The notes beneath the pieces are model-generated. The model was not told the DNA's origin. It was given only the letters and a program-made list of their open reading frames with translations, and ran no database searches. From assembly GCA_013205335.1 (NCBI GenBank), contig JABMNB010000254.1:1-5282 (forward strand): DNA of 5,282 nucleotides. The letters are read 5' to 3'. Each line of letters opens with the position of its first letter. Within the stretch, counting starts at the first letter, position 1. A program made the position numbers and the translations under genes. Below, one piece after another: positions 1 to 5,282 of the stretch. The stretch comes from Rhodospirillales bacterium. GTDB taxonomy: Bacteria; Pseudomonadota; Alphaproteobacteria; Reyranellales; Reyranellaceae.

Positions 1-50
1 GCCCCAGCCTCATCGTGGTTCTCTTATCACCGACATGACCCTCATTCCAT

Positions 51-240
51 GCCTACTCAAAACTCCAAAAAGCCGAGAAAGCATAGAGTTTTCGGCGCCG
101 CAGTCACACCGTCATCGGCACGCTCACGCTTCTGTCCACCCTCGGTTCCTTGCTCTCGTTCCGGGTGAGCAGTCGCCCCCCCTGGAGCTTGAGCTCGTCG
201 CCCCGCGACATCAGTTGACCGTCCTGCGCCGGCAACGCCC
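51..240 (+). repeat. Direct repeat, copy A (partner 1341-1530)
   Basis: A segment of 190 bases matches 1341-1530 in the same orientation. By hand alignment there are about 23 substitutions and two compensating single-base indels: an extra A near 80 and a missing base in the C-run near 180. The repeat includes about 70 bases of leader upstream of the transposase start codon, beginning with CTCAAAACTCCAAAAAGCC, so both copies kept the same left part of one insertion element. Confidence 0.85.
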
Positions 241-295
241 TGGCCTGCGCCATCTCTACGAGCGTCGCGCGGCCTGCACTTTTTGCAGCGATTGA
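51..295 (+). pseudogene. Decayed 5' end of an integrase-type transposase (copy 1)
   Basis: This is a remnant of the start of a DDE/rve-type transposase gene plus its upstream leader. Aligned to the second copy at 1341-1530, bases 51-240 match at about 87% by eye. The start codon seen in copy 2 (ATG) is ACG here, at 120-122. The reading frame also breaks in a C-run near 175-182, where copy 1 has seven C against eight mixed bases in copy 2. Before the break the translation reads TLTLLSTLGSLLSFRV; after it, in the next frame, it reads LELELVAPRHQLTVLRRQRP, a typical N-terminus of IS3/IS481-like integrase transposases. Similarity ends near 240-250, and the frame runs on to a stop at about 295 without recognisable transposase sequence. 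The catalytic core is entirely absent, so it cannot be functional. The exact IS family is inferred from memory of the N-terminal pattern. Confidence 0.65.
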
Positions 296-565
296 ACGTG
301 CACCGTCTTCGCAGTGAGGTCACCGTCGCGGTCCGCTATTGCGTCGCTCGGCTGCAGACGCCCTCAGAGCCCGTGCACTGAGACCAAGCCGCAAGAGAAC
401 GGCGCGCTCTTCTATCTCCGCACATCATCAACCATGGCCTTCATCGACAAACCGAGCCGATGGCCGGATGGCTTTATAAGCGGGGACAGCCGACGGGGGG
501 GGGTGGCGCCGCCTGCCCTGCCCGTGCTGGAATATGCCTGAACCGCAAGAATGGGGGAGACCAAC
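241..565. other. Region without a recognisable gene upstream of the OsmC-family gene
   Basis: I recognise no gene here on either strand. The open frames are short, have no credible ribosome binding site and do not resemble known proteins. Visible details are a small perfect hairpin (CTGCA, CTTTT loop, TGCAG) at about 271-285, a run of nine G at 495-503, and an AT-rich TTTATAAG at 473-480. The last could hold a -10 element for the downstream gene, but no -35 element sits at a proper distance. The stretch presumably contains the promoter of the OsmC-family gene as well as element debris, which I cannot resolve. Confidence 0.5.
553..559 (+). promoter_or_regulatory. Ribosome binding site of the OsmC-family gene
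   Basis: The purine run GGGGGAG lies 6 bases before the ATG at 566. It decides the start: the in-frame ATG at 551 lies directly in front of this motif and has no good site of its own, so translation most likely begins at 566. Confidence 0.7.
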
Positions 566-1075
566 ATGGCTGACGCACCGACGACGATCCGCGGCGACGT
601 CATCTTCGACGCGGAGGGCCGCAACATCGGCGGCTTCCGCAACGACATCACTGTCCGCCGACCCGGCGGCCTACCCAGCGAGGTCTACGACCTGCCCACC
701 GATGAGGGTCCCGGGCATGGCGGCAATTCCAGCGCACCCTATCCGCTGGCTTATTTCACCTCTGCCCTGACCGCCTGCGTCATGGTGCAGCTCCGTGCCT
801 TCGCGCGACGCCTGAAGATCGAGGTGACCGGCATCGCGGTGGACACACGCTGCCACTGGGAACGCGTGCAGCAGGGCAGTGCGCCTTATGTCAGCGCGCC
901 GGTCGCCTTCACCATGGATATTGACCTCGGCGCCGCCGTGCCGGAGGCGGATCAACGTCGGCTGCTCGCGGCTGCCGAAAAGGGCTGTTTCATCGAGGCC
1001 GCGCTGAAGCCGGGCGTCGTCCGCCACCGGCTGAAAATCAAGGACCAGTGGGTCGAGGTCCGCTCTGGCCAATGA
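566..1075 (+). CDS. OsmC-family protein (thiol peroxidase-like)
   Basis: The 169-residue product has the length and layout of OsmC/Ohr-type proteins, small cytoplasmic dimers. Characterised members reduce organic or inorganic hydroperoxides through two cysteines. What is seen: an N-terminal beta region (about 8-45), a Gly/Pro-rich turn (48-60), then a helix with the first conserved cysteine, Cys71, in LTACVMVQLRAFARR. The strand EVTGIAVDTRCHW (86-98) carries an extra Cys96, and the second conserved cysteine, Cys141, lies in AAEKGCFIEAAL. Both cysteines sit where the family has its active-site pair. The usual proline after the second cysteine (CP motif in many members) is replaced by Phe, so this may belong to a divergent OsmC-like subgroup and peroxidase activity is inferred, not shown. 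The gene stands alone between mobile-element and gene relics, with no visible operon partner or regulator such as OhrR. The frame is intact and codon use looks normal for the window. Confidence 0.85.
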   Translation: MADAPTTIRGDVIFDAEGRNIGGFRNDITVRRPGGLPSEVYDLPTDEGPGHGGNSSAPYPLAYFTSALTACVMVQLRAFARRLKIEVTGIAVDTRCHWERVQQGSAPYVSAPVAFTMDIDLGAAVPEADQRRLLAAAEKGCFIEAALKPGVVRHRLKIKDQWVEVRSGQ

Positions 1076-1157
1076 GCCAAGGGGCGGTGACCGCGGTGCG
1101 CGACTGACAGGTGCGCCGCTCGACCGGCTGACCCCATCACGCCCACATCCTATCTGG

Positions 1158-1337
1158 CACCTGAAGCGCTCGTCCGAGGGCAAGACCGGCCTTGGCGTCG
1201 TAGCCGACGGCATGGTCGAGCATGACGGCCAGGTCGGCCAGCTCCTGAAGAAGCTCGACGACCGCAAGATCACCGACAACACCATCGTGATCTACACCAC
1301 CGACAACGGCGTGGAGGTAATGAGCTGGCCCGACGGC
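1158..1337 (+). pseudogene. Internal fragment of an arylsulfatase gene
   Basis: One open frame encodes about 60 residues that closely resemble the middle of bacterial arylsulfatases (type I sulfatases, hydrolysis of sulfate esters). Recognisable pieces are EGKTGLG, DGMVEHDGQVGQLLKKLDD, NTIVIYTTDNG and EVMSWPDG. The Asp-Asn of TTDNG corresponds to metal-binding residues of the sulfatase active site. The upstream part with the C-x-P-x-R formylglycine motif is missing, as is the C-terminal part that normally continues after SWPDG, so this is a relic without activity. The frame is open through the fragment but has no start signal. Matching sequence ends at about 1337 and the second transposase relic begins at about 1341, so an insertion or IS-mediated deletion probably cut the gene there. 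The left border, between 1076 and 1157, is not recognisable. Confidence 0.75.
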
Positions 1338-1340
1338 TGT

Positions 1341-1530
1341 GCTTGCTCAAAACTCCAAAAAGCCGAGAAGCATAGAGTTTTTGGCGACGCAGTCATACCG
1401 TCATCGGCATGCTCACGCTTTTGTCCGCCCTCGGCTCCCTGCTCTCGTTCCGGGTTCGTAGTCGCCTCACGCTGGAGCACGAACACGTCGCCATGCGACA
1501 TCAGGTGACCGTCCTGCGCCGGCAACGCCC
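1341..1530 (+). repeat. Direct repeat, copy B (partner 51-240)
   Basis: This is the second copy of the 190-base repeat. It keeps the transposase start codon and the reading frame that copy A has lost. Its left edge abuts the arylsulfatase fragment, so this edge is probably close to the original left end of the element. Confidence 0.85.
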
Positions 1531-1550
1531 CGCCCGACCTAGGCTCGGCA
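1341..1550 (+). pseudogene. 5' end of an integrase-type transposase (copy 2), truncated
   Basis: This is the better preserved copy of the relic at 51-240. An ATG at 1409 opens a frame reading MLTLLSALGSLLSFRVRSR, then LEHEHVAMRHQVTVLRRQ and RPARPRL. This is the usual N-terminal segment of rve-type (IS3/IS481-like) transposases: a hydrophobic start, an ALRHQL-like motif and a basic R-R-Q-R-P stretch. Homology stops at about 1550 (after RPRL), where the next residues would normally lead into the helix-turn-helix and the DDE core. The frame stays open to 1807, but that part crosses an oppositely oriented transposase fragment and is not real coding sequence. Only about 45 codons of the gene remain, so it is inactive. 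Confidence 0.7.
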
Positions 1551-1589
1551 AACCAATTCCATCGCTGGACGACGTTTTGCGCAGGGCCG

Positions 1590-1739
1590 GCAGCCAGGTA
1601 TTCGTTCCGCGCCAGCAGCTCCTGGTCCACCGTCCCCGTCACGTAAGCCAGGATGCGCGCCCAATCCATAAACGCCCCCTGCCCTGCGCCGCCCCCCGGC
1701 GACGGCATCATGGACCGTCCGCAAAATCGTACCGGACCA
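1590..1739 (-). pseudogene. 5' end of a second transposase with probable element terminus
   Basis: On the minus strand an ATG at 1669-1667 starts MDWARILAYVTGTVDQELL followed by ARNEYLAA. I recognise this as the N-terminus of a family of integrase-core transposases frequent in alphaproteobacteria, normally followed by ENRIL and a helix-turn-helix. Here the similarity breaks right after YLAA (about 1590) into unrelated sequence, so only about 27 codons survive. About 70 bases before the ATG the minus strand reads TGGTCCGGTACGATTTTG from 1739, a plausible insertion-sequence end beginning with TG. The same eight bases TGGTCCGG occur on the plus strand at 5050, behind a matching 3' transposase end. 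The assignment rests on recalled sequence patterns. Confidence 0.6.
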
Positions 1740-1971
1740 CCTCCGGCACCGCTATGCTGACCACGCTTGGGCGTTGGGCTTCCGGCCGTTCGAGCTTTTT
1801 GACCTAACGACAACCCAAGCATTCGAACGCGCGATTGCTCTAGCGGCCATCGCCGGCGCTGTGCCATGCTGCGGAAGCGATCAATTAGGCTGCTGCCGTA
1901 CAGGCGGCCAAGTCGCGAAGAGCGGCGCCAACGAGCGCCACCCAGTGAAAGGCATCCCGGGAGGATCAGCC
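1740..1971. other. Leader region upstream of the TRAP operon
   Basis: This is a non-coding interval between the element terminus at 1739 and the dctP-type start codon. It should hold the operon promoter. A TTGACC at 1799-1804 resembles a -35 box, but no good -10 hexamer follows at 16-18 bases (only ATTCGAA near 1821-1827), so I do not call a promoter. The dctP frame is open back to 1774, but the extra residues are Cys-rich and would bury the signal peptide, so they are not coding. I see no clear operator palindrome or riboswitch. Confidence 0.4.
1959..1964 (+). promoter_or_regulatory. Ribosome binding site of the dctP-type gene
   Basis: GGGAGG lies 7 bases upstream of the ATG at 1972, a near-ideal Shine-Dalgarno site. 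It supports that ATG over in-frame upstream starts, and the signal peptide begins at the same codon. Confidence 0.8.
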
Positions 1972-2979
1972 ATGATCACATCCAAGTTGCGTCATCTGTT
2001 GCCCGCCGGCCTCGTGCTGCTTGTCGCTGCGCTTGGATCGGATCGTGCCGCCCAGGCCCAGGGCAAGGACCTCAGCATGGGCAACGTCAATCCGCCCAAG
2101 CACGGCACATCGGTGGCCTCGCAGCAGTTCATCGACAAGCTTGCAGAGTTGTCCGGCGGCAAGATCAAGGTCGCCCATCATCATTCCGGCGCGCTCGGCG
2201 GCGAACGCGAGGTCGCCCAACAGGTCCAGCTCGGTGCCGTCGACATCGCGCCGGTCACGACCGCGCCGCTGTCGACGGCGATCCCGGAAATGTCGGTGTT
2301 CCAGCTTCCCTACATCTTTCGCGACTACGACCACTTCTTCAAGGCACTCGACAGCACCGACACGCTGAACAAGTACTACGAAGGAGTGCTCGACAAGAAA
2401 GGCCTCAAGCTGATCGGGTTCTTCGCCGCCGGCTATCGCGGCATCTACGGTCATTCCGCCATCAACGGATTGGCCGACATCAAGGGCAAGAAAGTGCGTG
2501 TTCAGGAGGACAAGATCCTGGTTGCCACGTTCAAGGCGCTGGGCATGATCTCTACGCCGATCGCCTTCCCCGAAGTGGCCACGGCCTTGCAGACGAAGGT
2601 GATCGATTTCGCCGAAGGCGGAGTCAACACCTTCTATCACAACAAGTTCTACGACATCGTGAAGTATGTCGCCGACGTGCGGCACACGCACCAGGCGGTG
2701 GCGCTCTTCATGTCCAAGGCATCGTGGGCCAAGCTCGACCCCGCCGGCCAGAAGGCGGTCATGGATGCCTGGGTCTATGCCCGCGACTTCAATCGCAAGT
2801 TCATCCGCGATGAGGACAAGGAAATCCAGGGCCTTGTGCTGGCCAAGGGCGTCACCATCACCAAGCCGGACGCCGCGCCGTTCCTCAAGGCGACGGAAGG
2901 CGTCTACAACGAATTCTACGCCACGCCAGCCGGCAAGGACTCGAAAAAGATGGTCGACTACATCCTGAGCATCAAGTAG
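1972..2979 (+). CDS. dctP: TRAP transporter substrate-binding protein, DctP family
   Basis: This is the periplasmic solute receptor of a TRAP transporter. It captures an organic anion (usually a carboxylate) and delivers it to the membrane subunits encoded just downstream. The 335 residues match the usual family length. A Sec signal peptide is visible: basic start (MITSKLRHLL), hydrophobic core at 11-22 and a cleavage site after AQA, about residue 29. The mature protein opens with the family's first strand and helix (PPKHGTSVASQQF, 41-53), then SGGKIKVAHHHSGALGGERE (61-80), QLGAVDIAPV (86-95) and FQLPYIFRD (110-118). GYRGIYG (154-160) precedes DIKGKKVRV (169-177), where Arg176 occupies the place of the conserved arginine that binds the substrate carboxylate. 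FPEVATALQTKVIDFAEGG (199-217) is the hinge/binding segment. Substrate cannot be predicted; dctP here denotes the family, not proven C4-dicarboxylate uptake. It is the first gene of the operon, with 13 bases to the next. Confidence 0.92.
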   Translation: MITSKLRHLLPAGLVLLVAALGSDRAAQAQGKDLSMGNVNPPKHGTSVASQQFIDKLAELSGGKIKVAHHHSGALGGEREVAQQVQLGAVDIAPVTTAPLSTAIPEMSVFQLPYIFRDYDHFFKALDSTDTLNKYYEGVLDKKGLKLIGFFAAGYRGIYGHSAINGLADIKGKKVRVQEDKILVATFKALGMISTPIAFPEVATALQTKVIDFAEGGVNTFYHNKFYDIVKYVADVRHTHQAVALFMSKASWAKLDPAGQKAVMDAWVYARDFNRKFIRDEDKEIQGLVLAKGVTITKPDAAPFLKATEGVYNEFYATPAGKDSKKMVDYILSIK

Positions 2980-2992
2980 CGCGACCGGCAGC

Positions 2993-3511
2993 ATGGCGGT
3001 CCCCGACGAACAAGGCCCCGAGGACGCACAATCCGCGCCCTCGACGGGCGCGCGACTCTACGAAGGCCTCGCCTACGTCGGCGGCGCGATCCTCGCCGTC
3101 ATGACGTTGGCCGTGTTCGCCCAGGTGGTGCTCCGCTACCTCGGGCTCACCGGCATCGATGGCCTCGAGGAGATACCGCGCTATCTCTTCGTCTGGCTGA
3201 TCATGTTCGGCGCTGCCGCCGCCATGTGGCGCCACGAGCACACGGCGCTGGACTACTTCGTGAAGCTCACTGGCCTGCGTGGCCGCGCCGCGATCTCGAT
3301 CCTGACCAATGGGCTCGGCATCGTGCTGTTCGGCTACCTGATCTGGCTCAGCTTCACGCTGGTGCCGAACGCCGGGTTTCAGACCAGTGCCGGATTGGGC
3401 CTCACCCTCGACTATGTCTTCGCTGCCGTGCCGGTCGGTTCGGCGTTGATGATCGTGCCGATGCTCCGCAACATCTACCTAACGGCGAGGGGGCTATGGC
3501 GGAAACCCTGA
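2993..3511 (+). CDS. dctQ: TRAP transporter small membrane subunit, DctQ family
   Basis: This is the small permease subunit, which pairs with the DctM-type protein in the inner membrane and helps dock the loaded binding protein. The 172-residue product shows the four expected hydrophobic helices at roughly 27-47, 62-78, 101-124 and 139-158. The N-terminus is hydrophilic and Asp/Glu-rich. The family signature is clear: FAQVVLRYLG (42-51), then GLEEIPRYLFVWLIMFGAAA (57-76) and a basic His-containing loop MWRHEHTALDYF (78-89). The start ATG is 13 bases after the dctP-type stop. It has only a weak ribosome binding site, so translation is probably coupled to the upstream gene. Its 3' end overlaps the start of the next gene. 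An ordinary member of its family. Confidence 0.9.
   Translation: MAVPDEQGPEDAQSAPSTGARLYEGLAYVGGAILAVMTLAVFAQVVLRYLGLTGIDGLEEIPRYLFVWLIMFGAAAAMWRHEHTALDYFVKLTGLRGRAAISILTNGLGIVLFGYLIWLSFTLVPNAGFQTSAGLGLTLDYVFAAVPVGSALMIVPMLRNIYLTARGLWRKP
3487..3493 (+). promoter_or_regulatory. Ribosome binding site of the dctM-type gene
   Basis: GAGGGGG ends two bases before the ATG at 3496, inside the end of the dctQ-type gene. The spacing is short. An alternative ATG at 3511 overlaps the dctQ-type stop as TGATG and has the weaker GGCGGA upstream. The site favours 3496, but the choice is not certain. Confidence 0.5.
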
Positions 3512-4782
3512 TGGTCGTCTTCGTCTTGATGATCGTGCTCGGTATGCCAATCAGCATCGCCATGGGTGTCGGCGCACTCGCAACGGCGTTTCTCTACCCC
3601 GCTCTCAACCCGATCATCATACCGACGCGCTTCGTCGGCCTCTTGTCCGACTCCTACCTGCTGCTGTCGGCTCCGCTGTTCATCCTGGCCGGCAACGTCG
3701 CGGCACGCGGCGGTGTCGCCCGCGTCCTGATCGATCTCGCGACCGCTCTCGTCGGCCGCTTTCGCGGCGGCCTCGCCTACGTCAACGTGCTCGACAGCAT
3801 GTTCTTCGGCGGCATTTCGGGCTCGGCCGTGGCCGACGTCTCGGCGCTCGGCACGTTCCTGATTCCGCAAATGGTGCGCAAGGGCTACGACAAGGATTTC
3901 GCCACCGCGCTCACCGTCTCGACCGCCGTCGTGGCGCCCATCATTCCGCCGTCGATCATCGCCGTAATCTATGCCTGGATGGCCGACGAGTCGGTGGCGG
4001 CCATGTTCGCCGCCGGTGTCATCCCCGGCCTGCTCGTCGGCCTGGGCATGGCCGTGCCGGTCTTCATCATCGCCCGCAAGCGCAACTACCCCAAGGAGGC
4101 GCCGCCGACGCTGCCGGAGTTCATGCGCGCCCTGACCAGGGCCCTGCCTGCGCTTATGATCCCGGTCATCATCATGGGCGGGATCATTTTCGGCGTGTTC
4201 ACGCCGACCGAGGCCGCAGCCGTCGCCGTCGTCTATGCGCTCGTGGTCCCGCCGATCTTCTACCGCGAGCCGGCGTTGCGGGAATTGCCGAAGATCTTCG
4301 CCGACAGCGCGCGCCTGTCCGGGGTGATCGGGCTGATCATCGGCTTCGTCGGCGCCTTCGGCTGGGTGCTCAGCTATTCGAAGTTCCCCTTTCTGGTGGC
4401 AAGCGCGATCGCTGCGATGACGCCTGCGTGGTGGGTGTTCATCATCATGATCATCTTCCTCTACCTGGTCCTGGGCACTTTCCTGACGCCGTCGGAGATC
4501 ATCCTCGTCACGGTGCCGGTGTTGTTGCCGGTGGCGACCGCCGTCGGCGTCCATCCGATCCATTTCGGCATGGTCTGCGTCATCGCCTCGGCGATCGGGC
4601 ACATCACGCCGCCCGTGGGGCTGTGCCTGTTCGTCGGCATGGCGGTCAGCGGATTGTCGATGGATCAGCTGATGAAGCCGTTGCTGCCGTTTCTGGCGTC
4701 GATCGTCGTCACCCTGTTGCTCATTGCCTTCATGCCCGACCTCGTGCTCTTCCTGCCGCGGCTGCTTGGGTTCACGCAGTAG
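3496..4782 (+). CDS. dctM: TRAP transporter large permease, DctM family
   Basis: This is the large inner-membrane subunit, which forms the translocation path and couples solute uptake to an ion gradient (Na+ in studied TRAP systems). The 428 residues match the usual 425-430. The protein is hydrophobic throughout, with about a dozen membrane segments and re-entrant regions. Recognisable family motifs are LLLSAPLFILAGN (55-67), FFGGISGSAVADVSALG (103-119), APIIPPSI (147-154), GVFTPTEAAAVAVVYAL (233-249), LGTFLTPSEIILVTVPVLLP (326-345) and IGHITPPVGLCLFV (367-380). The paired GISGS and TPP motifs mark the two inverted repeats of this fold (ion-transporter superfamily). The start at 3496 overlaps the previous gene by 16 bases; ATG 3511 is a five-residue shorter option. 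The gene is intact, and IS debris begins about 30 bases beyond its stop. No terminator hairpin with a T-run is visible after it. Confidence 0.93.
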   Translation: MAETLMVVFVLMIVLGMPISIAMGVGALATAFLYPALNPIIIPTRFVGLLSDSYLLLSAPLFILAGNVAARGGVARVLIDLATALVGRFRGGLAYVNVLDSMFFGGISGSAVADVSALGTFLIPQMVRKGYDKDFATALTVSTAVVAPIIPPSIIAVIYAWMADESVAAMFAAGVIPGLLVGLGMAVPVFIIARKRNYPKEAPPTLPEFMRALTRALPALMIPVIIMGGIIFGVFTPTEAAAVAVVYALVVPPIFYREPALRELPKIFADSARLSGVIGLIIGFVGAFGWVLSYSKFPFLVASAIAAMTPAWWVFIIMIIFLYLVLGTFLTPSEIILVTVPVLLPVATAVGVHPIHFGMVCVIASAIGHITPPVGLCLFVGMAVSGLSMDQLMKPLLPFLASIVVTLLLIAFMPDLVLFLPRLLGFTQ

Positions 4783-4811
4783 ACGTACTTGAGATCACCG
4801 GCGCATGCGCT

Positions 4812-5040
4812 AGAGCATCGGACGCTCAAGAAGAGGCAGGGGCGTAGCCGCAATGCCGGAAGAAGTTCCAACACTCGTCTGGCGTGAAGACAGAGCAGAC
4901 GCTGCCAATGGCACGCCATAGCTGGTCGATGGTCCTCGCGTTGAGGCTGCGCAGCAGTTGTTTGAGCTTGGCGAAGGCCATCTCGATGGGATTGAGGTCC
5001 GGGCTGTAGGGCGGCAGGAACAGCGGCCAGGCCCGTGTGG
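4812..5040 (-). pseudogene. 3' end of an IS630-family transposase
   Basis: The minus strand, read from about 5036 down to the stop at 4826, encodes the C-terminus of an IS630-type DDE transposase. It carries LFLPPYSPDLNPIEMAFAKL, in which the Glu of NPIE is the last catalytic acid, followed by RTIDQLWRAIGSV, FTPDECWNFFRHCGY and the stop. About 70 residues remain of an expected 300 or more. The two catalytic Asp residues and the helix-turn-helix are missing, so it is dead. Upstream, homology ends between about 5036 and 5050, next to the terminus of another element. Downstream, the element probably ends at a TA near 4811-4812 (GCGCTAGAGC), because IS630-family elements insert at TA and end shortly after the stop codon. 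That end is inferred, as the partner terminus is absent. Confidence 0.8.
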
Positions 5041-5049
5041 TCAAATAAT

Positions 5050-5145
5050 TGGTCCGGCCGTTGGGCCATCACGCCGCCTCTCGATGATAGTAGCGCAGGA
5101 GCCCGCCGAATCTCTCGCGGCACTGCACGGGCCCCTCATGAACTT
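5050..5145 (-). pseudogene. 3' end of an integrase-type transposase with probable terminus
   Basis: The minus strand encodes VHEGPVQCRERFGGLLRYYH and then REAA before a stop at 5071-5069. The ending Gly-Gly-Leu-Leu-x-Tyr-Tyr followed by a basic, Ala-rich tail resembles the C-termini of integrase-core transposases. It may belong to the same family as the N-terminal fragment at 1590-1669. After the stop, 19 bases bring the minus strand to CCGGACCA (5057-5050), the reverse complement of the TGGTCCGG that starts the element end at 1739. Upstream of about 5145 the frame no longer looks like transposase. Only the last 25 or so codons remain. The family match is from memory and the termini are an 8-base match, so confidence is moderate. 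Confidence 0.45.
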
Positions 5146-5250
5146 CATTGGAACACCGATTCCATGGCCGAATCGCTTTTTGAGCAAGGACAGGGGGACT
5201 ATCGCCGAAACCAGTTCGTCCCCTACACTGGGCCCGGGGGAGACAATCAG

Positions 5251-5282
5251 ATGGCAATCAATAAGAAGCCCGCTACCGGGAA
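5251..5282 (+). CDS. Start of a gene of unknown function, cut by the window edge
   Basis: ATG at 5251 opens MAINKKPATG and runs off the window. It is preceded by GGGGGAG at 5236-5242, 8 bases upstream, a good ribosome binding site. Ten codons are too few to identify the protein; the basic, Lys-rich start gives no clue to function. It lies downstream of the transposase debris and on the same strand as the TRAP operon, but some 470 bases from it, so it is unlikely to belong to that transcript. The interval 5146-5250 shows no gene and probably carries its promoter. Confidence 0.45.
   Translation, partial: MAINKKPATG

Noticed and set aside
271..285. Small perfect hairpin CTGCA/TGCAG with a T-rich loop
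   Set aside because: A five-base stem without a following T-run is too weak to call a terminator or regulatory site.
671..1285. Minus-strand open frame over the OsmC-family gene and sulfatase fragment
   Set aside because: It runs antisense to two recognisable plus-strand coding segments and shows no recognisable protein features.
1799..1827. Possible sigma-70 promoter (TTGACC with ATTCGAA) for the TRAP operon
   Set aside because: The -10 match is poor at every allowed spacing, so I did not annotate it.
1774..1971. 66-codon N-terminal extension of the dctP-type protein
   Set aside because: It would place sequence before an obvious signal peptide. The strong ribosome binding site at 1959-1964 marks the ATG at 1972.
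1966..2994. Long minus-strand open frame of 342 codons opposite dctP
   Set aside because: It mirrors the codon bias of a clear TRAP binding-protein gene on the plus strand. Its translation resembles no family and it has no plausible start signal.
3475..4602. Minus-strand open frame of 375 codons opposite dctM
   Set aside because: The composition is extreme (Asp, Glu, His, Arg repeats), as expected for the antisense of a hydrophobic permease gene. It is a shadow.
4800..4809. Palindrome GCGCATGCGC behind dctM as terminator or operator
   Set aside because: It has no loop, no T-run and no second copy. It may be chance or flanking sequence of the IS630 end.
1..5282. CRISPR array, tRNA, rRNA or phage-defence system
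   Set aside because: There are no regularly spaced repeats, no cloverleaf or rRNA-like stretches, and no nuclease, helicase or toxin genes among the readable frames.

Overview
The window is high-GC DNA, most likely from an alphaproteobacterium (Hyphomicrobiales or Rhodospirillales type). I infer this from strong G/C bias at third codon positions, a three-gene TRAP transporter operon, and transposase remnants of kinds common in those groups. No rRNA, tRNA or other taxonomic marker is present, so the assignment is tentative.

The left part (1-1740) is an accessory scrap zone. It holds two decayed copies of the 5' end of one integrase-type transposase (51-240 and 1341-1550, about 87% identical by eye), an intact OsmC-family gene (566-1075), and an internal fragment of an arylsulfatase gene (1158-1337) that stops where the second transposase relic starts. 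A minus-strand 5' fragment of another transposase, with its probable element terminus at 1739, closes the zone. About 325 bases before the OsmC gene (241-565) hold no gene I can recognise.

The centre (1972-4782) is a complete, compact TRAP transporter operon on the plus strand. It encodes a periplasmic binding protein (DctP type), a small four-helix membrane protein (DctQ type) and a large permease (DctM type). The genes are 13 bases apart and then overlapping, so they are probably co-transcribed and translationally coupled. Together they would import an organic acid using an ion gradient; the substrate cannot be read from the sequence.

The right part (4783-5282) is again mobile-element debris. 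It holds the 3' end of an IS630-family transposase (minus strand, 4826 to about 5036), then the 3' end of another transposase (minus strand, stop at 5069) with a probable element terminus at 5050. The first ten codons of a new plus-strand gene follow at 5251. The termini at 1739 and 5050 share an exact 8-base inverted end (TGGTCCGG) and both face the TRAP operon. This suggests that the operon lies between two same-orientation IS copies, like the cargo of a decayed composite transposon. That is the most interesting structural point here. I found no convincing undescribed molecular system.
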